Assembly (NCBI RefSeq): GCF_023375815.1
Contig: NZ_CP067412.1
Span: 3,720,001 to 3,784,000, forward strand
From: Pseudomonas sp. HS6
GTDB taxonomy: Bacteria; Pseudomonadota; Gammaproteobacteria; Pseudomonadales; Pseudomonadaceae
Direction of reading: 5' to 3'
DNA length: 64,000 nucleotides
This document shows positions 8,287 to 17,837 of the stretch, piece after piece. The notes under the pieces were generated by a model. That model saw only the letters and a list, made by a program, of their open reading frames with translations, was not told the origin of the DNA and made no database searches. A program made the translations under genes and the position numbers. How positions within the stretch are numbered: position 1 is the stretch's first letter; each line of letters opens with the position of its first letter.

Positions 8287-9468
8287 ATGTCTGCACCGCT
8301 GGCCTCACTGAAGATTCTGGATTTCTCGACCCTGCTGCCGGGGCCGTTCGCCTCGCTGTTGCTGGCGGACATGGGCGCCGAGGTGTTGCGCATCGAATCG
8401 CCGACCCGGCTCGACCTGTTGCGGGTCTTGCCGCCCCATGATCACGGCGTCTCGGCCAGCCATGCCTATCTGAACCGCAACAAGCGCAGCCTGGCGCTGG
8501 ACCTCAAACAGCCCGAGGCACTGGAGCTGGTCAAACAGTTGCTGGCGGACTACGACATCGTGCTGGAGCAGTTTCGCCCCGGTGTGATGGAACGTCTGGG
8601 GCTGGGTTACGAGGCGCTGAAGGCGATCAATCCGAAGCTGATTTATGTGTCGATCACCGGTTACGGCCAGACCGGGCCCTACAAGGATCGCGCCGGGCAT
8701 GACATCAACTACCTGGCGCTGGCCGGGCTCTCCAGCCACACCGGACGCGCCGACAGCGGGCCGTTGCCGCTGGGCATGCAGGTGGCGGATATCGCGGGTG
8801 GCTCGCTGCACGGGGTGATCGGCCTGCTGGCGGCGGTGATATCGCGACAGCAAACCGGGCAGGGCACGCACCTGGACGTGAGCATGACCGACTGCTCCTT
8901 CAGCCTGAACGCCATGGCCGGCGCCGGTTATCTGGCCTGTGGTGAAGAACCGGGCTGGGAGGACCAGATGCTCAATGGCGGCAGCTTCTACGATTACTAC
9001 CGCTCCCGCGACGGGCGCTGGATGTCGGTGGGCAGCCTGGAACCGGCCTTCATGCAGCAACTGTGTGCGGCGTTGGGCCGGTCGGAACTGGCGGCGCAGG
9101 GTTTGTCACCCAAGCTGGAGCAGCAACGGGCGCTCAAGGATGCCTTGAAGGTCGAGTTCGAGAAGCATGACTTTGCTGAACTCTGCGAGCTGTTCGCCGA
9201 GATCGATGCCTGCGTCGAACCGGTATTGAATCTGGGCGAGGCGGTGCAGCATCCACAATTGCAGGCGCGGGAACTGGTGACGCAGGTGCCGCGCGGGGAT
9301 GGCTCGGCGCAGGCGCAGATCGCTTGCCCGCTGAAGTTCTCTGAGGCATTGCCGGCGCCGCGGCATGTCGGGGCGGCGCTGGGGCAGCATACGGATCAGG
9401 TGATGGCGGAGTTGGGCTTCAGTTCTTCGAAAATTGAAGAGCTGCGGCGGGCCAAGGTCATTCTTTAG
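8287..9468 (+). CDS. CaiB/BaiF (class III) CoA-transferase
   Basis: A 393-residue cytosolic enzyme of the class III CoA-transferase family, which moves CoA between carboxylic acids. Family features are seen in order: LDFSTLLPGPFAS and LADMGAEVLRIE at the N-terminus, NRNKRSLALDLK, a glycine-rich YGQTGPYKDRAGHDINY where the aspartate of GHD is the expected catalytic nucleophile, and the C-terminal block VEPVLNLGEA. Related proteins include alpha-methylacyl-CoA racemases, so racemase activity is also possible. It has its own ribosome site (GGAGAACGCCC before ATG) and follows the dctA terminator, so it is probably transcribed separately. The substrate is unknown. Confidence 0.9.
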   Translation: MSAPLASLKILDFSTLLPGPFASLLLADMGAEVLRIESPTRLDLLRVLPPHDHGVSASHAYLNRNKRSLALDLKQPEALELVKQLLADYDIVLEQFRPGVMERLGLGYEALKAINPKLIYVSITGYGQTGPYKDRAGHDINYLALAGLSSHTGRADSGPLPLGMQVADIAGGSLHGVIGLLAAVISRQQTGQGTHLDVSMTDCSFSLNAMAGAGYLACGEEPGWEDQMLNGGSFYDYYRSRDGRWMSVGSLEPAFMQQLCAALGRSELAAQGLSPKLEQQRALKDALKVEFEKHDFAELCELFAEIDACVEPVLNLGEAVQHPQLQARELVTQVPRGDGSAQAQIACPLKFSEALPAPRHVGAALGQHTDQVMAELGFSSSKIEELRRAKVIL

Positions 9469-9483
9469 TGTTTGTACCGGCCT

Positions 9484-9575
9484 CATCGCTGGCAAGCCAG
9501 CTCCCACAGGATTTCTGTTGGAACACCATGATGTGATCGACACAAAAACTTGTGGGAGCTGGCTTGCCAGCGATG
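9484..9575. repeat. REP-type inverted pair (GGCAAGCCAGCTCCCAC class)
   Basis: CATCGCTGGCAAGCCAGC begins the left arm (9484-9510) and its inverse ends the right arm (9551-9575), with about 40 bp between. Similar pairs occur elsewhere in this window, as expected of Pseudomonas REPIN elements. Confidence 0.85.
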
Positions 9576-9601
9576 GGCCAATCAGACCAACACAAATCTG
9601 C

Positions 9602-10096
9602 CTATTCCACCCGCATTTCACCACTGAACACCAATGTGTTCCGGCATCTGCGGCACAAATAGCGCCGACCTTGCCGGACCAGACTATGGCGCTGAGCCGA
9701 AAACGGGAAATCACTGTCCACGCACGGGCATTTATAGATGTAGCGGGTCACGCTGCGGCGTTTGATTTCATAGGTATGGCAGCGGTCCGGCGGTAATTCA
9801 TAAACGCCGCGCATGATCAGTTGCCACTCCTCGCCGTGGGGCTGGATGCGGTCACCGAACAGTTGATGGGCGATCAGGTGCGCGACTTCATGGGCCACGG
9901 TCTGCTTGAGGAAGTGTTCGGCGTTCTCCCGATACAGCTGCGGATTGAAACGCAGCAGGTTCTCGTGCAGATGCGCGACCCCGGCTTTTTGCCCACGCAG
10001 CTTGAGGCTCACCACGGGGCGTTTGAAAGGACGTTTGAAAAAGGATTCAGCGAGTTGGTAACAATCTTCGACGCGGGTATTGAGTTGCTCGGGCAT
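9602..10096 (-). CDS. sprT: SprT family zinc metalloprotein
   Basis: A 164-residue SprT-like protein. The zinc-protease motif HEVAH lies at about residue 72, with a further metal ligand expected in the HGEEW segment. The C-terminal part is a zinc ribbon: YKCPC paired with YLCRRC. In eukaryotes the SprT domain (Spartan) degrades DNA-protein crosslinks; the role of bacterial SprT is poorly defined. The start at 10096 is chosen because GGAG lies ~10 bases upstream and the family normally begins MPEQLN-like; a longer in-frame extension upstream overlaps the next gene and has no family similarity. Its neighbour upstream is the Yip1-family gene on the same strand. Confidence 0.92.
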   Translation of the reverse strand: MPEQLNTRVEDCYQLAESFFKRPFKRPVVSLKLRGQKAGVAHLHENLLRFNPQLYRENAEHFLKQTVAHEVAHLIAHQLFGDRIQPHGEEWQLIMRGVYELPPDRCHTYEIKRRSVTRYIYKCPCVDSDFPFSAQRHSLVRQGRRYLCRRCRNTLVFSGEMRVE

Positions 10097-10256
10097 GCTT
10101 GATGGATCTCCAGAGGCGTCGAGTATGCCGCAACCCCGCAGCGTTGCGAATCGCCGAGCTGCCGAATGGTCGTCGCTCTTTTTCAACCGGCACGAGAAGG
10201 CCGCCTCGCGGCGGCCTGTGTTGGCGGATCTTGTTCTTCTCGGATTCGATCGGTCG

Positions 10257-10859
10257 TCAGTTGGTGTAGACGGGCCCCACGCCCAGTCCCCAGACAATCA
10301 CGGTGAACGCCATGATGGCGACCAGCACCACCAGGCCCACCGCCAGCACCGAGCTTGAAAACAGGAATCCCTCGTCAGACGGAATGTTCATGAAGGTCGG
10401 CAGCCCCACATACAGCAGGTACACCGTGTAGCAGATGGCCGCCGTGCCGACGATCATTCCCAGCCACATATGCGGATACAACGCCGCCAGCCCGCCGACG
10501 AACAACGGTGTCGCGGTGTAGGTGGCAAACGCGACGCAACGGGCCAGGCTCGGGTTGGCGTCATAGGTGCGGGCCATCCAGTGCACGAAGGCACCCATGA
10601 CCGCGACCCCGCCGAGCATCGCCAGGTACGACATGACGGTCATCCAGATCGCGCTTTCGACGGTGAGCATCACCGGCGCGCGGTTACCGATCACCCAGCC
10701 GACCTGCGTCGTGCCGATAAAAGCCGAAACGGCGGGGATCGCCGCCAGAATCAGCGTGTGCGTCAGGTACATGTGGCTGATGCTTTCCTCTTGGTCGCCA
10801 CGGATTTCCTTCCATTCCTGATCGGGGTGGGTAAAAAGTCCCACTACGTGATGGATCAT
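10257..10859 (-). CDS. Yip1 family inner-membrane protein
   Basis: A 200-residue protein with five hydrophobic segments, starting MIHHVVGLFTHPDQEW, which is typical of bacterial Yip1-domain proteins. Tyrosine, glycine and proline residues inside the helices (YTATPLFVGGLAALYP) fit the family. The function in bacteria is not known. CTCCTC on the plus strand is a GAGGAG ribosome site 7 bases before the ATG at 10859; the ATG nine codons upstream lacks one. A GC-rich hairpin (AGGCCGCC/GGCGGCCT) at about 10198-10217 follows the gene but has only a weak T run. Confidence 0.85.
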   Translation of the reverse strand: MIHHVVGLFTHPDQEWKEIRGDQEESISHMYLTHTLILAAIPAVSAFIGTTQVGWVIGNRAPVMLTVESAIWMTVMSYLAMLGGVAVMGAFVHWMARTYDANPSLARCVAFATYTATPLFVGGLAALYPHMWLGMIVGTAAICYTVYLLYVGLPTFMNIPSDEGFLFSSSVLAVGLVVLVAIMAFTVIVWGLGVGPVYTN

Positions 10860-11148
10860 GCCAGTCACTCCTCTCGTTATTGCCATCGCCCCCCAGCGGA
10901 GCGCCTACGGGCCAATGTGGCCGAGCAAATACAGGTCTTCAGATTGTGTGCGACCTTATGTCGCAGTATAGAAAGGTCTTAACCGCACAGGTGATAGGGT
11001 CTTAGAGCAAATCGCGCTGTAAACCGGCGGGGTAATCGCGTCGGGGTCTGTGCAAACGGGCAATCGAAGGGGCGACAACCTGTGGCCACAACCCCGGTGT
11101 TTTTGCGTAAAATGCCCGCCTTTCGTCACACCTCACGGATTTCGCGTC

Positions 11149-11973
11149 ATGGGCACTCTTACGGTCAACCAGAACAAACTGCAAAAGCGCCTGCGCCGCC
11201 TGGCCGGCGAAGCGGTCGCCGACTTCAACATGATCGAAGACGGCGACAAGGTCATGGTCTGCCTGTCCGGGGGCAAGGACAGCTACACCATGCTCGACGT
11301 GCTGATGCACCTGCAGAAGGTTGCACCGATCAAGTTCGAGATCGTCGCCGTGAACATGGACCAGAAGCAGCCGGGCTTCCCCGAGCACGTGCTGCCGGCC
11401 TACCTGAAAGAGCTGGGCATCGAGTACCACATCGTCGAGAAAGACACGTACTCGGTGGTCAAGGAACTGATTCCTGAAGGCAAGACCACCTGCTCGCTGT
11501 GCTCGCGCCTGCGTCGCGGCACGCTGTACACCTTTGCTGACGAAATCGGCGCGACCAAAATGGCCCTTGGTCATCACCGCGACGACATCGTCGAGACGTT
11601 CTTCCTCAACATGTTTTTCAACGGCTCCCTCAAGGCGATGCCGCCGAAGCTGCGCGCTGACGACGGGCGCAACGTGGTGATCCGCCCGCTGGCCTACTGC
11701 AACGAGAAAGACATCCAGGCCTACTCGGACTTCAAGCAATTCCCGATCATTCCGTGCAACCTCTGCGGTTCCCAGGAAAACCTGCAGCGTCAGGTGGTCA
11801 AGGAAATGCTGCTGGACTGGGAGCGTAAGACCCCGGGCCGTACCGAAAGCATTTTCCGCAGCCTGCAGAACGTGATCCCGTCGCAGTTGGCTGACCGTAA
11901 CCTGTTCGACTTCACCAGCCTGAAGATTGATGAAACGGCGGCTTCGCGATTCGTTAATGTCGTAAACCTGTAA
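11149..11973 (+). CDS. ttcA: tRNA 2-thiocytidine(32) synthetase TtcA
   Basis: A 274-residue ATP-dependent enzyme that thiolates cytidine 32 of certain tRNAs. The PP-loop ATP pyrophosphatase motif [10 protein letters not shown] is at about residue 40. Two CxxC pairs are present, [10 protein letters not shown] and [11 protein letters not shown], which in TtcA hold the iron-sulphur cluster. [16 protein letters not shown] is another family block. The ATG at 11149 gives the usual N-terminus ([15 protein letters not shown]). A tight REP pair follows at once, before the glycosylase gene. Confidence 0.96.
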   Translation: MGTLTVNQNKLQKRLRRLAGEAVADFNMIEDGDKVMVCLSGGKDSYTMLDVLMHLQKVAPIKFEIVAVNMDQKQPGFPEHVLPAYLKELGIEYHIVEKDTYSVVKELIPEGKTTCSLCSRLRRGTLYTFADEIGATKMALGHHRDDIVETFFLNMFFNGSLKAMPPKLRADDGRNVVIRPLAYCNEKDIQAYSDFKQFPIIPCNLCGSQENLQRQVVKEMLLDWERKTPGRTESIFRSLQNVIPSQLADRNLFDFTSLKIDETAASRFVNVVNL

Positions 11974-11982
11974 ACACCGTCA

Positions 11983-12090
11983 CTGTGGGAGCGAGCTTGC
12001 TCGCGAAAGCGTCGTGTCAGCCAGCATCAAATCTGGATGACACACCGCAATCGTCGGATCGCCGCCCGGAACAAGCTCGCTCCCACATTG
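11983..12090. repeat. REP-type inverted pair (GAGCGAGCTTGCTCGCG class)
   Basis: CTGTGGGAGCGAGCTTGCTC starts the left arm (11983-12011); the inverse, ACAAGCTCGCTCCCAC, forms the right arm (12068-12090). It fills the gap between ttcA and the glycosylase gene. Confidence 0.85.
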
Positions 12091-12119
12091 GTTTCTCGTT
12101 TCATTCAAAAGGAGAGGGC

Positions 12120-12794
12120 ATGCGCGATTACAAGTGGCTGCACGAATACTGTCTGAACCGCTTCGGTTCGGCGGCTGAACTGGAAGCCCATCTGCCCGTT
12201 CCCAAGACCCCGGCGCAACTGCGCAAGATCAGCGACGACCGTTATCTCTCGACCATGGCCCTGCGGGTCTTCCGTGCCGGGCTCAAACACAGTCTGGTGG
12301 ACGCCAAGTGGCCGGCCTTCGAGGAAGTGTTCTTCAAGTTCGACCCGGAAAAAGTCGTACTGATGAGCGCCGAACACCTTGAGCGGCTGATGCAGGATGC
12401 GCGGATCATCCGTCACCTGGGCAAGCTGAAAAGCGTGCCTCGCAATGCGCAATTCATTCTGGATGTCGAGAAAGAGAAGGGCAGTTTCGGCGCGTTGATT
12501 GCCGACTGGCCCGTGACCGATATCGTCGGCCTGTGGACCTATTTGAAAAAACACGGTCATCAATTGGGCGGGCTGTCGGCGCCACGCTTCTTGCGGATGG
12601 TCGGCAAGGACACGTTCGTGCCGAGCTACGACGTGGTTGCGGCGCTGAATGCACAGAAGATCGTCGACAAGGTGCCGAGCAGTCTGCGGGATCTGGCGAT
12701 GGTGCAGAACGCGTTCAACCAGTGGCATGAAGAAAGTGGCGGTCGACCGATGAGCCAGATATCGATGATGCTGGCGTACACCGTCAATCATTGA
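12120..12794 (+). CDS. DNA-3-methyladenine glycosylase I family protein
   Basis: A 224-residue protein of the 3-methyladenine glycosylase I (Tag-like, HhH-GPD related) family, which removes alkylated adenine from DNA. Supporting blocks are FRAGLKHSLVDAKWPAFEEVF, here cut to AGLKHSLVDAKWPAFEEVF, and the alpha-helical layout with RIIRHLGKLKSVPRNAQFI. It is more divergent than E. coli Tag: the short N-terminal Cys/His zinc ligands of Tag are not seen, so the zinc site is probably missing and the exact specificity is uncertain. AAAGGAGAGGGC precedes the ATG. The gene lies between two REP pairs downstream of ttcA. Confidence 0.82.
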   Translation: MRDYKWLHEYCLNRFGSAAELEAHLPVPKTPAQLRKISDDRYLSTMALRVFRAGLKHSLVDAKWPAFEEVFFKFDPEKVVLMSAEHLERLMQDARIIRHLGKLKSVPRNAQFILDVEKEKGSFGALIADWPVTDIVGLWTYLKKHGHQLGGLSAPRFLRMVGKDTFVPSYDVVAALNAQKIVDKVPSSLRDLAMVQNAFNQWHEESGGRPMSQISMMLAYTVNH

Positions 12795-12810
12795 GACCTA
12801 GTCGCTCCAA

Positions 12811-12902
12811 TCGCGAGCAAGCTCGCTCCCACAGTATTCGAGGTGTTCACAACCTCTGTGCATTACCTGGAACCTGTGGGAGCGAGCTTGCTCGCGAAGG
12901 CG
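12811..12902. repeat. REP-type inverted pair (GAGCGAGCTTGCTCGCG class)
   Basis: Left arm 12811-12834 (TCGCGAGCAAGCTCGCTCCC...) and right arm 12873-12902 (its inverse) lie between the convergent glycosylase and DUF2069 genes. The right arm abuts the DUF2069 stop codon. Confidence 0.85.
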
Positions 12903-12907
12903 CCCGC

Positions 12908-13333
12908 TCAGGCGACGCTGATCTCGCCTTCGCCGGCCAGCTTGCGGTTCAACTGATAGCGCCACCGCACATACAACAGCGCCGAGCAGAATACCGCCAG
13001 ACTGGCGATCATCTCCAGTACGCCGAACAGCTGCCGGCTCGGGTCATACGCCGCCAGTGCGCCCTTGATGAAATACAGATTCACCACAAAGCACATCCAC
13101 GAATGCCCGCGTGCGCTGCCCATGATCATGCCCGGCGCCAGCACCAGCCACGGAATCAGTTCGATCAGCAGAATCACCCACGGCCGTGCGCCGTGCAGGT
13201 CGGCGAACAGCAGGTAATACGCGGCGAGCAGTCCGGCGAGGCCGAAAAAGCACAGCAGACTGATCACCCGCATCGCCCGCACCCGTGGCTCCAGCCATTC
13301 GACGGCGGGCAGGATTTTCGGCTTTTTGGCCAT
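12908..13333 (-). CDS. DUF2069 inner-membrane protein
   Basis: A 141-residue integral membrane protein with four hydrophobic segments: VISLLCFFGLAGLLAAYYLL, WVILLIELIPWLVLAPGMIM, a segment around MCFVVNLYFIKG, and IASLAVFCSALLYV. This is the DUF2069 family, whose function is unknown. The gene is immediately downstream of wrbA on the same strand (1-bp gap), so it is probably the last gene of an arsC-wrbA-DUF2069 operon, an arrangement I associate with Pseudomonas. Confidence 0.85.
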   Translation of the reverse strand: MAKKPKILPAVEWLEPRVRAMRVISLLCFFGLAGLLAAYYLLFADLHGARPWVILLIELIPWLVLAPGMIMGSARGHSWMCFVVNLYFIKGALAAYDPSRQLFGVLEMIASLAVFCSALLYVRWRYQLNRKLAGEGEISVA

Positions 13334-13334
13334 C

Positions 13335-14863
<1,529 letters not shown>

Positions 14864-14996
14864 GCCGCATCAAAGAGCAGCCCTCATCGGAACGCCGCCC
14901 GCCCAGCCCTCCCGAAACGTCGGACCGCCCGGAGGGAGAGGGAGCCGACCGAGGTGTCTGGCGTCATACGTCGACCTGAAAGAACCGGTCGATTAT

Positions 14997-15244
14997 GGAT
15001 TTGACGAAGCAGGGTCAAGTCGAGTGTGGATTTGACGAAGCAGGGTCAGGTCGAGTGTGGATTTGACGAAGCAGGGTCAAGTCGAGTGTGGATTTGACGA
15101 AGCAGGGTCAAGTCGAGTGTTGGTTTGACGAAGCAGGGTCAAGTCGAGTGTGGATTCGGCGAGGCAGAACCAAGTCGAGTGTAGATTCGGCGAAGCAAAA
15201 TCAAGTCGATTTTGAATTCATCAGGGCAGGGTCATTTCGGTGTA
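14997..15244 (+). repeat. Tandem array of about eight 31-bp units
   Basis: Units start at 14997, 15028, 15059, 15090, 15121, 15152, 15183 and 15214, exactly 31 bp apart. The core reads TTGACGAAGCAGGGTCAAGT. The first four are almost identical (one A/G change in the second). Units five to eight decay progressively, and a badly eroded unit seems to precede the first. Each core holds a TTGAC/GTCAA inverted pair. The period is not a multiple of three. Confidence 0.95.
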
Positions 15245-15264
15245 TTTCTGGAATATCCCCCCAT

Positions 15265-15303
15265 CAGTCCCCTCTCCCAGTGGGAGAGGGTTAGGGTGAG
15301 GGG
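15265..15303 (+). repeat. Short dispersed repeat CCCCTCTCCC...GGGAGAGGGTTAGGG
   Basis: An imperfect hairpin (CTCTCCC AGT GGGAGAG) followed by GGTTAGGGTGAGGGG. A second copy with the same layout is at 59454-59491. Confidence 0.8.
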
Positions 15304-15320
15304 CTTGGCGATCTAGAGGA

Positions 15321-15725
15321 TCAACCCTCTTCCAGCCACCAACGCAACGGCTTGCCTTCAGCAGGCCAAAAACGCATCTGCTCGATCGGCGAGATATCCC
15401 AGCGCTCGACTTTCTCCAGTGCCTGCAGGAAACGCTGTTCCTGCTCCATCAGCGCCGGAGCACAGAGTTTGCGGGTCTTGCCGACCTTGCCGAAGCTGAG
15501 CTTGTCGCCTTCCAGGGTGTAGGGCGCGAACCAATGGTTGCAGCCGCCGTTGCCATAGGCCCGGCCATCATCGCCCAGGGTCACGGTCAGGTGGCTGTAG
15601 TCCATCAGTGGCCGTTCGCCGATCCACTCCAGAATGTAGCTGCGGTTCTGTTGCAGTTGCACAGGCTCCGCGGCGCAACCCATCAGGCCGGCGCCGACAG
15701 CGGCGGTCAGGGCCAGGTGTTTCAT
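15321..15725 (-). CDS. META domain lipoprotein
   Basis: A 134-residue exported protein. The signal peptide ends at LMGC, so the cysteine at about residue 16 should be lipidated. The rest resembles the META/HslJ domain: LEWIGERPLMDYSHLTVTL, then GRAYGNGGCNHWFAPY, which is the conserved GxxGCN-like turn, and LSFGKVGKTRKLCAP. HslJ-like proteins are outer-membrane or periplasmic and linked to stress, but their function is unclear. The start at 15725 has AGGAG eight bases upstream and overlaps the stop of the upstream gene by one base (TGATG), so translation is coupled. Confidence 0.85.
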   Translation of the reverse strand: MKHLALTAAVGAGLMGCAAEPVQLQQNRSYILEWIGERPLMDYSHLTVTLGDDGRAYGNGGCNHWFAPYTLEGDKLSFGKVGKTRKLCAPALMEQEQRFLQALEKVERWDISPIEQMRFWPAEGKPLRWWLEEG

Positions 15726-16159
15726 CACGCCGGCTCCTGGCATTTCGGGCACAGGTGCTTGTCATCGACGGCTTTCCAGCCCAGCTCGGCGATACGCGCC
15801 GTGGCGGCCGGTTTTTCTGCCGGTTTGCCCAGCTTGGCGTCCACCGCGAATTCGAAGCTCAGTTCCTTGGCGCAACCGTCGCAGTTGACCTGCCAGGTGT
15901 GGATCGCCAATTCGCCAAACACCGGGCCGGTGGTCATCGCGGTCCATTGGCCCGGCGGGTTGATCAGGTGGCGGACGGTGTCGACGGTCAGTCGCATGGA
16001 CAAGTCCTTGCTGCCTTTGAGGGTTACGACCAGCACATCGCCGATGCGGATCGAGCCACCGTTGCCGGTAACCTGATAACGGCCCGGTACGAGGGCGCGG
16101 CATTCGGTGAGGGTGTGTTGCGGGTTCATCAGGGTGTAGCGGAAATCGTGTTCGACCAT
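15725..16159 (-). CDS. Conserved hypothetical protein with C-terminal cysteine pairs
   Basis: A 144-residue cytosolic protein I cannot assign. It has two CxxC-type pairs, CDGCAKEL at about residue 100 and CPKCQEP at the extreme C-terminus, which together could form a zinc site. The middle part (GSIRIGDVLVVTLKGS) looks beta-rich. GGAGG lies four bases before the chosen ATG at 16159; an ATG eight codons upstream has no such signal. It is the first gene of a two-gene operon with the META-domain lipoprotein. Confidence 0.75.
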   Translation of the reverse strand: MVEHDFRYTLMNPQHTLTECRALVPGRYQVTGNGGSIRIGDVLVVTLKGSKDLSMRLTVDTVRHLINPPGQWTAMTTGPVFGELAIHTWQVNCDGCAKELSFEFAVDAKLGKPAEKPAATARIAELGWKAVDDKHLCPKCQEPA

Positions 16160-16292
16160 GGGTCCTCCAAATATGCGCGACATGCTAGCACGGGCTTGAT
16201 TGCAGAATAACGCGCGCGTGCGACCTTCGATCCGGTTCAAATCGACACGTCAGTCGTGGCAAACTGCCGCCTTCATTTCTAAGGAACGGAAC

Positions 16293-16754
16293 ATGGCGCT
16301 GATCGAATGTTATGAATGCAAGCGGAGCATCAGCCCCGAAGCGAAGACGTGCATTCATTGCGGAGCTCCGATGACGGGCGCGCAGGTACCGGCAAAAGCA
16401 AACTCCGTTGCATCAACGATTTCCTTTGGCAGTCTGCCCCGGAACAAGGCGGTTGCCGAAGCTTTCGTCGCAGAATCCGCTTCCACTGCAGCCCCAGCGC
16501 CGAAAGTAACGCCCGCCGCCGCTGGGCGCCGGCGCCGACAACAGGCCGAGCAAGCGGTCGCGCCTGAGTTGAATGCCGATGGTTCTCGCCCGGTGGAGGG
16601 CTGGCTGAAGGTCATGGCGTTCCTGATGCCGATGATCTTTGTCTGGTTTCTGCTGCGCCGGGGCCATTCCCTCAAGCAGCGACTGTTTGGCTTCGGCTGG
16701 CTGGCGCTACTGATTTTGTGCGTGGCGATTACCCCGACTCCGCCTCCAGCCTGA
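16293..16754 (+). CDS. Zinc-ribbon protein with two C-terminal membrane helices
   Basis: A 153-residue protein. The N-terminus is a short zinc ribbon, CYECKRSISPEAKTCIHCG, with the CxxC-x11-CxxC spacing. A flexible Ala/Pro-rich linker with a basic patch (RRRRQQ) follows, then two hydrophobic stretches, VMAFLMPMIFVWFLL and LALLILCVAI, separated by a basic loop. It is probably anchored in the inner membrane with the ribbon in the cytosol. No function is known. AAGGAA precedes the ATG. It ends 10 bp from the convergent ldhA gene. Confidence 0.8.
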   Translation: MALIECYECKRSISPEAKTCIHCGAPMTGAQVPAKANSVASTISFGSLPRNKAVAEAFVAESASTAAPAPKVTPAAAGRRRRQQAEQAVAPELNADGSRPVEGWLKVMAFLMPMIFVWFLLRRGHSLKQRLFGFGWLALLILCVAITPTPPPA

Positions 16755-16764
16755 CGATTGACTG

Positions 16765-17754
16765 TCAGCCCTCGACCTGGTTCTGCGGCGCTCCTGTCGC
16801 CCAGGTCGCGATGTTGTGCAGGGTGGTGGCGGCAATCGCGCCCAGCGCCTCGCGGGTCAGAAACGCCTGATGCGCAGTAATGATCACATTGGGAAAAGTC
16901 AGCAGCCGCGCCAGCACGTCATCCTGTAACGGCAGGTCGGAGCGGTCCTCGAAGAACAGCTGCGCCTCCTCTTCATAAACGTCCAGCCCCAGATAACCCA
17001 GTTGACCGTCCTTCAGCGCGTCGATCAGCGCCGGCGTGTCCACCAGACCACCGCGCCCGGTGTTGATCAGCATCGCGCCCGGCTGCATGTGCGCCAGCGA
17101 ATCGCGGTTGATCAGGTGTTTGCTCTGCTCGTTGAGCGGGCAGTGCAGGCTGATGATCTGCGCTTGCTCGAGCAGTTGCGGCAGGCTCAGGTAGCGTGCA
17201 CCCAAGGCTTCGACGGCCGGGTTCGGATACGGGTCAAAGGCCAAGAGTTCACAGCCGAAACCGTGCATGATTTTCGCGAATGTCGCGCCGATCTGGCCGG
17301 TGCCGACAATGCCGACCGTTTTGCCGACCAGATCGAAACCGGTGAGGCCGTGCAGGCTGAAGTCGCCTTCACGGGTGCGATTGTAGGCCCGGTGCAGTCG
17401 GCGATTGAGTGCAAGAATCAGCGCCACCGCATGCTCGGCCACCGCGTGGGGCGAATAGGCCGGCACACGCGTGACGACGAGCCCCAGGCGTTTGGCAGCG
17501 CTCAGGTCGACATGGTTGTAACCGGCCGAGCGCAGGGCGATCAGCCGGGTTCCGCCCGCCGCCAGGCGCTCCAGCACGGGCGCGCTGAGGTCATCGTTGA
17601 TGAAGGCGCAGACTACTTCGTGGCGGTCGGCCAGCGGCGCCGTGTCGAGACTCAGTCGGGCCGGTTGAAAGTGCAGCTCGATGCCGGCCGGGCAGTCGGC
17701 GGCGAGAAAACTGTCGCGGTCGTAGGTCTGGCTGCTGAAAACGATCGTGCGCAT
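16765..17754 (-). CDS. ldhA: D-lactate dehydrogenase (NAD-dependent 2-hydroxyacid dehydrogenase)
   Basis: A 329-residue D-2-hydroxyacid dehydrogenase. The nucleotide-binding loop is VGIVGTGQIGATFA, and the family signature NTGRGGLVDTPAL follows. The catalytic arginine lies in LIALRSAGYNHVDL, glutamate in the DVYEEE region and histidine in ITAHQAFLT. Sequence and place, next to gacS, match fermentative D-lactate dehydrogenase LdhA of Pseudomonas. GGAG precedes the ATG at 17754; the first ATG six codons upstream is not supported. Confidence 0.93.
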   Translation of the reverse strand: MRTIVFSSQTYDRDSFLAADCPAGIELHFQPARLSLDTAPLADRHEVVCAFINDDLSAPVLERLAAGGTRLIALRSAGYNHVDLSAAKRLGLVVTRVPAYSPHAVAEHAVALILALNRRLHRAYNRTREGDFSLHGLTGFDLVGKTVGIVGTGQIGATFAKIMHGFGCELLAFDPYPNPAVEALGARYLSLPQLLEQAQIISLHCPLNEQSKHLINRDSLAHMQPGAMLINTGRGGLVDTPALIDALKDGQLGYLGLDVYEEEAQLFFEDRSDLPLQDDVLARLLTFPNVIITAHQAFLTREALGAIAATTLHNIATWATGAPQNQVEG

Positions 17755-17837
17755 GCAATTCTCCTGAAGCATCGACGCGGGCGCGAATCACCCGCGACAA
17801 CTTTAGCCGCGTCGGCGTTGATCGGCATTGCCGTGGA

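Larger units (their letters stand above)
14880..15305. repeat. Composite dispersed repeat filling the TlpA/META-domain intergenic region
   Basis: The 457-bp gap holds no credible gene. The left end contains GGAGGGAGAGGGAGCCGACC, followed by GAGGTG. The right end is the block CAGTCCCCTCTCCC...GGGAGAGGGTTAGGGTGAGG, which occurs again at 59454-59491. Between them lies the 31-bp tandem array. The ends are partly inverted copies (GGGAGAGGG / CCCTCTCCC), as in small non-autonomous elements. Mobility is inferred only. Confidence 0.6.

Noticed and set aside
14997..15244. Possible CRISPR array (31-bp period)
   Set aside because: The repeats are head to tail without spacers, and no cas gene is near.
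15088..15294. Possible small gene across the 31-bp repeats
   Set aside because: The period is not a multiple of three, the frame is open only by chance in the repeat, and there is no ribosome site.
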